This document shows, piece after piece, positions 1 through 5,231 of a DNA stretch of 5,549 nucleotides. Source of the DNA: Bacteroidota bacterium (GTDB lineage: Bacteria > Bacteroidota > Bacteroidia > Bacteroidales > Prolixibacteraceae). The position numbers and the translations under genes were made by a program. The stretch is from the NCBI GenBank assembly GCA_030695265.1, contig JAUYTA010000975.1:1-5549 (forward strand), written 5' to 3'. Below the pieces are notes generated by a model. That model did no database searches, was not told the origin of the DNA, and worked only from the letters and a program-made list of their open reading frames with translations. The first letter of the stretch is position 1. Each line of letters opens with the position of its first letter.

Positions 1-981
1 ACATTCGGGCAAATCGTTCATCTGAGCAGCCATTTCGTCTGATTTGATAATTTTTGCTGCGCGTTCGAGCAACCTTGAGTGAAGGTAAAACACATCGCCG
101 GGATATGCTTCACGGCCCGGCGGACGGCGTAACAGCAATGAAACTTCGCGGTAAGAAACGGCTTGTTTCGACAAATCGTCATAAACAATCAAGGCATCGC
201 GGCCTGTATCGCGAAAATACTCGCCAATGGCAGCTCCGGCAAATGGTGCATAAAATTGAAGCGCAGCAGGATCGGAAGCTGTAGCCATCACAATGACCGT
301 ATATTCCATTGCCCCGTGCTTCTCAAGCGTATGCGCAAGGTTGGCAATGGTCGAGCCTTTTTGGCCAATGGCTACATAAATACAATATACAGGTTTGCCT
401 TTTTCGAAATTTTCACGTTGATTGATAATGGTATCAACTGCTACCGCTGTTTTTCCGGTTTGCCGGTCTCCAATTATCAACTCACGTTGTCCGCGACCAA
501 TCGGAATCATGGCATCGATGGCCTTTAATCCGGTTTGAAGTGGTTGGGTAACCGGTTGACGAAAAATTACGCCCGGCGCTTTGCGTTCCAATGGCATCAT
601 AAATTTTTCGCCTGTAATAATTCCACGCCCGTCAATCGGTTCTCCAAGTGTATTAATAACCCGGCCAAGAAGTCCTTCTCCTACCTCGATAGAAGCAGTT
701 CTCCTCAAACGTTTAACTGTATCGCCTTCTTTTATTTCTTTGGTAAGACCAAGAATTACCGCACCAACATTGTCCTCTTCAAGATTTAGTACAATCCCTT
801 TTACCCCAGACTCAAATTCAATCATCTCGTTCGATTCTACATTCGACAGGCCGTAAATTCGGGCAATTCCATCACCAACCTGAAGCACAGTCCCAACTTC
901 TTCCAATTCTGCCTGGCTTTTAAAGCCTTCCAACTGTTGCTTAAGAATTACCGAAACCTCAGCAGGTTTTATATTTGCCAT
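1..981 (-). CDS. atpA: F1Fo ATP synthase subunit alpha, 3' end off the window
   Basis: Alpha is the non-catalytic nucleotide-binding subunit of the F1 head, where three copies alternate with three beta subunits on the cytoplasmic face of the inner membrane. The open frame runs from ATG at 981 to the window edge without a stop, giving 327 residues of a protein usually near 525. The N-terminal delta-binding segment and beta-barrel occupy about residues 1-95, including [11 protein letters not shown] (36-46). The Walker A loop GDRQTGKT is at 171-178 and the Walker B segment [12 protein letters not shown] at 263-274. The [28 protein letters not shown] stretch (about 282-309) is intact. The Gln in the P-loop (residue 174) is typical of alpha and separates it from beta. 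The arginine-finger region and C-terminal helical bundle lie outside the window. It follows atpH by 27 nt; the leader is A/G-rich (AGAAGAAA before ATG). Identification is essentially certain. Confidence 0.98.
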   Translation of the reverse strand, partial: MANIKPAEVSVILKQQLEGFKSQAELEEVGTVLQVGDGIARIYGLSNVESNEMIEFESGVKGIVLNLEEDNVGAVILGLTKEIKEGDTVKRLRRTASIEVGEGLLGRVINTLGEPIDGRGIITGEKFMMPLERKAPGVIFRQPVTQPLQTGLKAIDAMIPIGRGQRELIIGDRQTGKTAVAVDTIINQRENFEKGKPVYCIYVAIGQKGSTIANLAHTLEKHGAMEYTVIVMATASDPAALQFYAPFAGAAIGEYFRDTGRDALIVYDDLSKQAVSYREVSLLLRRPPGREAYPGDVFYLHSRLLERAAKIIKSDEMAAQMNDLPEC

Positions 982-1008
982 TTTCTTCTATTTTTATCCG
1001 TCAATATT

Positions 1009-1557
1009 CTATTTCAATTCTGTTTGTAGCAATTTTTCTTTAATCCTTCTCAGCTGCGATGAAATACTTGCGTCGTATTGATTGTCGTCAACCCGAAGTA
1101 CAAAACCTCCAATCAGGTCTTCATCAATATTTTGACTTAATTGTATTATGCCACCAAATTCATTCTCAAGAGATTTTCTAATTTGGTCGACAAGGGTTTC
1201 GTTTATTGGTTTTGCAGTGGTAAGAACAGCTGTTTTTATTCCCTGATCCTGCTTATACAATTCTTCCAGATCTCTGAATATTCCGGGAATATTTCTTTCA
1301 CGCCTGTTTTGGGTAATGAGTAAAAGAAAATTCAGGGAAAATAAATTGATCTTACCTTCAAAAATAGCTTTCAGGGCTTTCATTTTTTCTGAAACCGGAA
1401 TTACCGGACTTTCGATCAGAAGAATAAAATCGCTGCTCGAAGTGCACACAGACGAAATTAATCCCGCGTCCTTTTGAAGTTCTCCGATCAGGTTCTTTTC
1501 CCTGGCGAGCGAGAAAAATGCTTTGGAGTATCGTACGTTGATTTTACTTTTATCCAT
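1009..1557 (-). CDS. atpH: F1Fo ATP synthase subunit delta (OSCP homologue)
   Basis: Delta caps the top of the F1 head and ties the alpha N-termini to the C-terminal ends of the b stalk, so it forms part of the stator. The protein has 182 residues, the normal family length. The N-terminal helical domain carries the family motif RYSKAFFSLA (9-18). The C-terminal domain has the strongly conserved block IDEDLIGGFVLRVDDNQYDA (144-163), followed by SISSQLRRIKEKL. There is no signal peptide or membrane segment, as expected for a cytoplasmic protein. The ATG at 1557 lies only 4 nt after the atpF stop, so the two are almost certainly co-translated; their products bind each other. The gene ends with TAG at 1009. 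Sequence drift in the middle of the protein (residues 60-110) is normal for delta, the least conserved F1 subunit. Confidence 0.96.
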   Translation of the reverse strand: MDKSKINVRYSKAFFSLAREKNLIGELQKDAGLISSVCTSSSDFILLIESPVIPVSEKMKALKAIFEGKINLFSLNFLLLITQNRRERNIPGIFRDLEELYKQDQGIKTAVLTTAKPINETLVDQIRKSLENEFGGIIQLSQNIDEDLIGGFVLRVDDNQYDASISSQLRRIKEKLLQTELK

Positions 1558-1561
1558 ATAA

Positions 1562-2056
1562 TTATTTCAACTTCAGGTCTTTTAACAGATCTTTAATCAG
1601 TATTTCCTGATCTTTTGGATTTTCGAGTTGTTTTCTTATCACTTTTTCTGCAATCATCAACGAAATTTCAGCTACCTGTTTTTTGATGTCGCTGATGGCG
1701 GCATCTTTTTCGGCAACGATTTGTTGACGTGCAATTTCAATTCCTTTTTGAGCTTCCAGGTTTGCCTGTAGCCTGGCCTCGGCAATAATTTTATCTTTTA
1801 TATCCCGCGCTTCCTTTATTATAATTACCTTTTCCTTTTTGGCTTCGGCAATAATCATATCGTTGCTGGCAATTAACCCTGCAACTTCCTTTCGTGCGTT
1901 TTCTGCCGAATTTAATGCCTCCGAAATCGATATTTCACGATCTTTCAACGCTTTCAATATCGGGCTCCACGCAAATTTTTTCAGGATAAACATTACGATC
2001 CCGAAACTGATGACCATCCAAAATATTGTACCGTAATCAGGTGTTACAAATCCCAT
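1562..2056 (-). CDS. atpF: F1Fo ATP synthase subunit b (peripheral stalk)
   Basis: Subunit b forms the dimeric peripheral stalk that holds F1 static against the rotating c-ring. The 164 residues show the standard architecture: a short N-terminus, one membrane helix at about 10-27 (IFWMVISFGIVMFILKKF), a basic cytoplasmic boundary, then a long charged Ala/Glu/Lys/Ile-rich coiled coil from about 37 to 125. The C-terminal segment near ISLMIAEKVIRKQL (131-144) is the expected delta-binding helix. The length matches the family (about 155-170). Only one b gene is visible, so the dimer is presumably homomeric rather than b/b'. The ATG at 2056 is preceded by a 76-nt gap from atpE that carries two hairpins, and the stop is 4 nt before atpH. 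Confidence 0.96.
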   Translation of the reverse strand: MGFVTPDYGTIFWMVISFGIVMFILKKFAWSPILKALKDREISISEALNSAENARKEVAGLIASNDMIIAEAKKEKVIIIKEARDIKDKIIAEARLQANLEAQKGIEIARQQIVAEKDAAISDIKKQVAEISLMIAEKVIRKQLENPKDQEILIKDLLKDLKLK

Positions 2057-2071
2057 AGTTGTGTGATTGTT

Positions 2072-2109
2072 GGTTAATAAGTAACCTAAACTCCCGGCAA
2101 TCCCGGGAG
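2072..2109 (-). promoter_or_regulatory. Tandem hairpins in the atpE-atpF intergenic region
   Basis: On the transcript, the gap after atpE contains a GC-rich hairpin with a perfect 7-bp stem (CTCCCGG pairing with CCGGGAG, 5-nt loop, 2091-2109). Three nucleotides further on is a second, weaker hairpin (GGTTA pairing with TAACC, 5-nt loop, 2072-2086). The second ends 15 nt before the atpF ATG. No U-run follows either stem, so a complete intrinsic terminator is unlikely. By inference they could protect the 3' end of an atpE-containing RNA, cause partial attenuation, or modulate atpF initiation. Any of these would help make more c subunit (many copies per ring) than b (two copies). The stems are read directly from sequence; the function is a hypothesis. 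Confidence 0.6.
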
Positions 2110-2132
2110 CAGGCCACAGACTAAAAAAATTC

Positions 2133-2381
2133 TTAGATGAAAATTACCAATGCACAGACGATCACGGCAAAGAAAGCAACACCTTCGATCAAAGCTGCAG
2201 AAACAATCAAATTTGAACGAATGTCCCCGCTAGCCTCAGGTTGACGGGCAATAGCTTCCATTGCAGCGGCGCCGATCCGGCCAATTCCCATAGCTGCGCC
2301 AACTGTTGCTATACCTGCTCCCAATGCTGCTCCCAATTGTCCAAGAGCCAATTCTGCCAGAATAATGAATAATGCAGTCAT
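2133..2381 (-). CDS. atpE: F1Fo ATP synthase subunit c (rotor ring)
   Basis: Subunit c is the small hairpin protein that oligomerises into the membrane rotor ring and carries the translocated ion. The 82 residues form two membrane helices (about 12-40 and 56-81) joined by the polar loop with the signature ARQPE (45-49), which contacts gamma and epsilon. Helix 1 has the glycine/alanine packing series GAGIATVGAAMGIGRIG. The ion-binding carboxylate is Glu66 (codon 2184-2186) in LIEGVAFF. The extra ligands of sodium-type c rings are not seen: the equivalent of the helix-1 Gln is Ile33, and the residue after the Glu is Gly67 rather than Ser. This predicts proton coupling, by comparison with Ilyobacter-type c. 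The gene lies 28 nt after atpB in an AT-rich leader without an obvious Shine-Dalgarno sequence. Confidence 0.97.
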   Translation of the reverse strand: MTALFIILAELALGQLGAALGAGIATVGAAMGIGRIGAAAMEAIARQPEASGDIRSNLIVSAALIEGVAFFAVIVCALVIFI

Positions 2382-2409
2382 AATTAAATGAATTTATAAT
2401 AATGAATAA

Positions 2410-3498
2410 CTAATGATGTTCTGATGTTGCCATGCCAAAATAAATCGCCGAAAGCAATGTAAATACATATGCCTGTATAAACGAAACCAATATGTCGAGC
2501 ATAATAATAAACACTGAAAAAGCCACAGAGATTACCGAAACTCCAAGACCAATTTTTGCTCCCATGAGGGAATTAAAAATAAATATCAAACTAATAAATA
2601 CAGTCACTATCATGTGCCCTGCCATCATGTTCGCAAACAAACGAACCATTAATACGAAAGGCTTGGTGATCATGCCGGATAGTTCGATAATGGGCATTAA
2701 AGGAATAGGAAATTTCAACCACCACGGAACATCCGGGTTATAAATTTCTTTCCAGTAATGTTTGTTGCCGTTTAGCGCTGTAACAAAAAAGGTAAAAAGT
2801 CCCAAAACCATGGTAACGGCAATATTTCCGGTAACGTTTGATCCGAAAGGGAAAATAGGAATCAATCCCAGTAAATTATTAATCAGGATAAAGAAAAAAG
2901 CAGTTAACAAATAAGGCATAAATCTTTCAAACTTTTTTTCTCCAATGGCTGGTTTTGCAACTTCATCGCGAATAAAAAGGATGATCGGTTCAAACAGGTT
3001 TTGAAGTCCTTTGGGTGCCTGATTTCCATGTTCTTTGGCTGATTTTGCAATATTCAGGAAAATAAGGAGCAAAACGATCACACTTACAAATATTCCGGCA
3101 ACCACTTTGGTAATTGACAAATCAACAGGCAGCGAAACAACTTCGCCTGATTCATTTACTTCAACTATTTTCCCTTCGTGCGGTCCTTCGCTTTCAATCC
3201 TGAAGTTGTTGTAAGTTTCGTGTCCGTGATGGAACCTGGATGACATAAAAAAGTTCCATCCCTTGTTTGAACTATAAAGAATTATTGGCAATGGAATGCT
3301 GATGTGTGTCTCACCAAAAGTAGCAATGTGCCATTCAAAAGCATCGGAGACATGCTCAATTACATATTTACCTGCATTAAAGCTTTTTGCCGTTTCAGTT
3401 TCTTCGGATTTAACAGGTTCTTCATTTGCCCGAACGGTTCCTGTACCGATAAATACTGCAAAAATGATAAATATTAAAGGTCGTATAATTTGTATCAT
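2410..3498 (-). CDS. atpB: F1Fo ATP synthase subunit a, with exported N-terminal extension
   Basis: Subunit a is the stationary proton channel facing the c-ring. From the ATG at 3498 it has 362 residues, well above the roughly 270 of E. coli. The N-terminus is a signal-peptide-like segment (residues 1-24, hydrophobic core then VRA before NEE). It is followed by a roughly 100-residue hydrophilic region with His-rich HHGHE (90-94), presumably periplasmic. The channel core follows, with helices near 131-150, 196-215, 225-242, 277-308 and 318-355. The essential Arg is R286 in RLFANMMAGH; H295 and D335 occupy the places of E. coli E219 and H245. QAYVFTLLSAIYF (342-354) is the conserved last helix. 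An upstream in-frame TTG (3528) would add 10 residues. I prefer the ATG because it begins the signal peptide, has GAGGA just upstream, and the TTG falls inside a candidate -7 box. Confidence 0.96.
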   Translation of the reverse strand: MIQIIRPLIFIIFAVFIGTGTVRANEEPVKSEETETAKSFNAGKYVIEHVSDAFEWHIATFGETHISIPLPIILYSSNKGWNFFMSSRFHHGHETYNNFRIESEGPHEGKIVEVNESGEVVSLPVDLSITKVVAGIFVSVIVLLLIFLNIAKSAKEHGNQAPKGLQNLFEPIILFIRDEVAKPAIGEKKFERFMPYLLTAFFFILINNLLGLIPIFPFGSNVTGNIAVTMVLGLFTFFVTALNGNKHYWKEIYNPDVPWWLKFPIPLMPIIELSGMITKPFVLMVRLFANMMAGHMIVTVFISLIFIFNSLMGAKIGLGVSVISVAFSVFIIMLDILVSFIQAYVFTLLSAIYFGMATSEHH

Positions 3499-3514
3499 TG
3501 TATCCTCATTGTAT
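3495..3514 (-). repeat. Duplicated ATACAATGA at the atpB start
   Basis: On the transcript strand the nonamer ATACAATGA occurs twice, 11 nt apart (3506-3514 and 3495-3503). The second copy contains the atpB ATG (3496-3498). The first contains an out-of-frame ATG (3507-3509) that would encode only four residues, with its TGA overlapping the atpB ATG. The GAGGA that could act as a ribosome-binding site lies between the two starts. The repeat is certain as sequence; any translational role is speculative. Confidence 0.5.
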
Positions 3515-3525
3515 TCTGCGGTCAA

Positions 3526-3533
3526 CAAATTTA
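3526..3533 (-). promoter_or_regulatory. Candidate Bacteroidota -7 box upstream of atpB
   Basis: The 80-nt gap before atpB contains TAAATTTG on the transcript strand, an exact match to the Bacteroidota housekeeping -7 consensus TAnnTTTG. It would place transcription start about 20 nt before the atpB ATG. I see no convincing TTTG element at the -33 position, where a run of T/A occurs instead, and an 8-mer with four fixed T's in AT-rich DNA can arise by chance. It would act as an internal promoter feeding the Fo/F1 structural genes separately from the bactofilin-atpZ part. Confidence 0.35.
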
Positions 3534-3578
3534 ATTTTTTAAAAGTAATAAAAGCGAATCTTCTCTGGCTAAGAAAGA

Positions 3579-3956
3579 TTAGTTTTTTATTTGTCTTACA
3601 AAATTCGAAATTTCATATACTTCAAAAATTGTATAAACAACATACAACAGCAAAAAATTGACTAAAAAAATCTTTGCATCCTCCTTGTTTATAATCACAA
3701 ATACGATAACAACTGCCAAATAAAAAAACATCTTTATAAAACTAATGGCCATATAATGGCCTGTAAATCTTGAACCTGATTTGCCAGCAATGTTTAACAA
3801 ATAAGCATGTACAAGGTTTGTTAAGATGTAAAAAAAGGCCAGTACGCCTGGTAAAATTGAACGGTAAAACTGGCTGAATACCGTGTAATATAGAATTGCC
3901 CCCAATATTAAGACAATGACAGTCAGAACTGTAGATTTTACAAGAAAACTTTTCAT
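3579..3956 (-). CDS. Four-helix membrane protein, AtpI-like by position and topology
   Basis: I do not recognise this 125-residue protein by a diagnostic motif. It is almost entirely hydrophobic, with four predicted membrane helices at about 8-28, 33-55, 68-89 and 94-115, a short basic loop between helices 2 and 3 (KSGSRF, 59-64), a Lys inside helix 3 (K75), and a charged tail. It lies directly between the AtpZ-like gene and atpB. That is where the four-helix AtpI sits in other bacterial atp operons, and AtpI is of similar size. AtpI proteins are reported to help c-ring assembly and, with AtpZ, to affect divalent-cation uptake. I infer a divergent AtpI/AtpR-type role. The ATG at 3956 follows the AtpZ-like stop by 57 nt. 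The gene is notably A/T-rich with Ile/Phe/Tyr/Val bias, as expected of membrane helices. Alternatively it is a Bacteroidota-specific Fo accessory protein. Confidence 0.75.
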   Translation of the reverse strand: MKSFLVKSTVLTVIVLILGAILYYTVFSQFYRSILPGVLAFFYILTNLVHAYLLNIAGKSGSRFTGHYMAISFIKMFFYLAVVIVFVIINKEDAKIFLVNFLLLYVVYTIFEVYEISNFVRQIKN

Positions 3957-4013
3957 ACCAACGTTGATTGAAAATTATTTTTTGAAATATTAATAAAAAT
4001 GTTTCTTCGAAAA

Positions 4014-4232
4014 CTATAAAAATTTACGAATCGCATGATAAATGGCCCCGGCGACCGACAAAATCATTAATCCCAGTGTAAATGCCGGAAAGCTAAGTTC
4101 AAGCCATTGGTCAATTTTTATACCCGCAAAAACACCGATACCCATAATAGCCATCATTTCGAAAGCAAGACTGGAGTAACGTATAAAATCATCAAATTGT
4201 TTCTTCGGTTTTTTATAGTTATCGTTATTCAT
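4014..4232 (-). CDS. atpZ: AtpZ/AtpI-family two-helix ATP synthase accessory protein
   Basis: This small inner-membrane protein is associated with F1Fo operons and is thought to assist Fo assembly or local cation supply. With the chosen ATG at 4232 it has 72 residues: a charged Lys/Asn-rich N-terminus (1-15) and two membrane helices at about 18-40 and 48-66. The family-like pattern GIGVFAGIKIDQW (31-43, Gly-rich helix end followed by Asp41) leads into a short turn, and a basic C-terminus ends the protein. Longer forms could start at 4247 or 4289, but they would add a proline-rich stretch unlike the family. The 4232 start gives an 8-nt overlap (ATGAATAA) with the bactofilin stop, typical of translational coupling. 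The family call rests on the two-helix pattern and operon position. Confidence 0.8.
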   Translation of the reverse strand: MNNDNYKKPKKQFDDFIRYSSLAFEMMAIMGIGVFAGIKIDQWLELSFPAFTLGLMILSVAGAIYHAIRKFL

Positions 4233-4587
4233 TATTTGCGGTTTCATCGCCCATGGTGCAGGTGCCAACAAAAAATGACCCGGGTTCAATCGACAATTTA
4301 CCGGTAATTACATCGCCGGAAACCTTTGAGGAAGTTCTTAAAGAAAGCAACTCAGCAATAACCAATTTGCCTGTTTGAATTCCGGCTATTTCGCAACTTT
4401 TACATTTTATATCGCCTTCTACCTTTCCTGAAGCTCCTATCACCACCCGGCCTTTTGTTTCCAAATTTCCAATTAATTCACCATCAACCCGTATATCACC
4501 GTCAGAAAGAAGATCTCCCGTGATTTTGGTCCCTTTGGCTATCAGATTAATAACCTGCGGATTAATTGCATTGATTTCTTTTGCCAT
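4225..4587 (-). CDS. Bactofilin (polymer-forming cytoskeletal protein)
   Basis: Bactofilins are beta-helical proteins that self-assemble into filaments without nucleotides and scaffold cell-wall or envelope functions. The 120-residue product has the short flanking tails and central repeat-rich core of the family. GTKITGDLLSDGDIRVDGEL (19-38) is the typical first rungs, followed by GxV/GxI repeats such as GRVVIGASGKVEGDIKC and KVSGDVITGKLSIEPGSFF to about residue 106, then a short acidic tail. Three cysteines occur (62, 65, 110), the first two as CKSC. An upstream in-frame ATG at 4647 would add 20 residues. I chose 4587 because MAKEIN is the natural family start and the extra segment covers a candidate promoter -7 box. 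It is the first gene of the ATP synthase unit and its stop overlaps the AtpZ-like start by 8 nt. Its role here is unknown; membrane placement of the synthase is only a conjecture. Confidence 0.9.
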   Translation of the reverse strand: MAKEINAINPQVINLIAKGTKITGDLLSDGDIRVDGELIGNLETKGRVVIGASGKVEGDIKCKSCEIAGIQTGKLVIAELLSLRTSSKVSGDVITGKLSIEPGSFFVGTCTMGDETANNE

Positions 4588-4613
4588 TTTCTTACTATTT
4601 TTTGAACGAACCT

Positions 4614-4621
4614 CAAATATA
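4614..4621 (-). promoter_or_regulatory. Candidate promoter -7 box for the bactofilin-atp operon
   Basis: TATATTTG on the transcript strand matches the Bacteroidota -7 consensus TAnnTTTG exactly. It lies between the upstream terminator and the bactofilin ATG at 4587, and would give a leader of roughly 20 nt. No clear TTTG is visible at the expected -33 distance, so the match is partial. Its position just downstream of a strong terminator, where a new promoter is required, raises its likelihood. Confidence 0.55.
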
Positions 4622-4676
4622 ATAAAGCTTAAAGAAGGACTCTGCATTTACCCCTAAAATTTGGCCAATACATCAC

Positions 4677-4707
4677 AAAAAAACGTGTATCCTTCAGGAA
4701 ACACGTT
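4677..4707 (-). terminator. Intrinsic terminator after the fabH-maoC unit
   Basis: On the transcript strand a perfect 7-bp outer stem (AACGTGT with ACACGTT) encloses one T/T mismatch, a 3-bp inner stem (TCC with GGA) and a TGAA tetraloop. A run of seven T's starts within the last stem bases. It begins 27 nt after the maoC stop codon and faces the same direction. On the opposite strand there is no U-run, so it is unidirectional. It separates the fatty-acid-type genes from the ATP synthase unit. Confidence 0.9.
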
Positions 4708-4734
4708 CTGCAAAATATTGTTGCTTATATTATT

Positions 4735-5199
4735 TTAAATAAAATGATACAGAAAAGTGATGGTACCTTCATAGGCGGATTTACGGTTTCCCTCAATCTC
4801 CATGGTAACGTTCAACTGGATTTTTGAAATTCCCCTTAAGTTGGTCACCGATTTCAAAACTACCCGGGTTCTGATCCTGCTGTTTACAAGCACTGGCTGA
4901 TTGAACCGAAAGGATTCGATACCGTAATTAACCAGCATTTTGATGTTTTCAACCTGAATTATCTGGTCCCACATATAAGCAAGTAGCGACAATGTGAGAT
5001 AACCATGAGCGATCGTACTTCCAAAAGCACCTTCCGTTTTGGCCCGCTCCTCATCAACATGAATCCATTGATGATCAAAAGTAGCATCTGCAAATTTGTT
5101 GATCTGCTCCTGGGTAATGGTCATGTATTCTGAAACGCCCAGTTCCTGTCCAACATGTTTTTCAAACTCTTCGTGACTTCTGATGATCAACTTTCCCAT
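4735..5199 (-). CDS. MaoC-family hot-dog dehydratase / (R)-specific enoyl-CoA hydratase-like protein
   Basis: The 154-residue single hot-dog domain protein resembles MaoC/PhaJ-type enzymes, which reversibly hydrate 2-enoyl thioesters to (R)-3-hydroxyacyl thioesters in the cytoplasm. The hydratase signature is clear: FADATFDHQWIHVDEERA (36-53) supplies the catalytic dyad Asp42 and His47 with the usual five-residue spacing. FGSTIAHGYLTLSLL (59-73) follows as the second conserved block. The residue before the catalytic Asp is Phe where Gly is common in the family. Length fits one domain, with no fusion. It follows fabH by 32 nt and is followed by a terminator, so the two are probably co-transcribed, suggesting a role in fatty-acid or branched acyl metabolism. 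The substrate cannot be told from sequence, and CoA or ACP thioesters are both possible. ATG at 5199 is the only sensible start. Confidence 0.9.
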   Translation of the reverse strand: MGKLIIRSHEEFEKHVGQELGVSEYMTITQEQINKFADATFDHQWIHVDEERAKTEGAFGSTIAHGYLTLSLLAYMWDQIIQVENIKMLVNYGIESFRFNQPVLVNSRIRTRVVLKSVTNLRGISKIQLNVTMEIEGNRKSAYEGTITFLYHFI

Positions 5200-5231
5200 A
5201 GCTAGAATAGTTAAGTACGGTTATGTTTTAT

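Noticed and set aside
54..856. Several overlapping plus-strand open frames of 76-121 residues
   Set aside because: They lie antisense within atpA, whose minus-strand frame is intact with Walker motifs. They have no family resemblance and are low-complexity shadows.
2091..2109. GC-rich hairpin as an intrinsic terminator after atpE
   Set aside because: No T-run follows on the transcript strand, and atpF-atpH-atpA continue directly, so full termination is unlikely.
3296..3661. Plus-strand frame of 121 residues across the atpB 5' end and the gap
   Set aside because: It spans two real minus-strand genes and their intergenic signals in antisense, with no recognisable domain or leader.
3957..4013. 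57-nt AT-rich gap between the AtpZ-like and four-helix genes as a promoter
   Set aside because: The best box (TAATATTTC) misses the final G of the consensus and there is no -33 element.
4588..4647. 20-residue N-terminal extension of the bactofilin
   Set aside because: It has no family counterpart and overlaps the candidate -7 box; the internal ATG at 4587 fits the family start.
4661..4668. TTGGCCAA 8-bp palindrome upstream of the bactofilin promoter
   Set aside because: A single short palindrome with no second copy or known operator match is not enough to call a regulator site.
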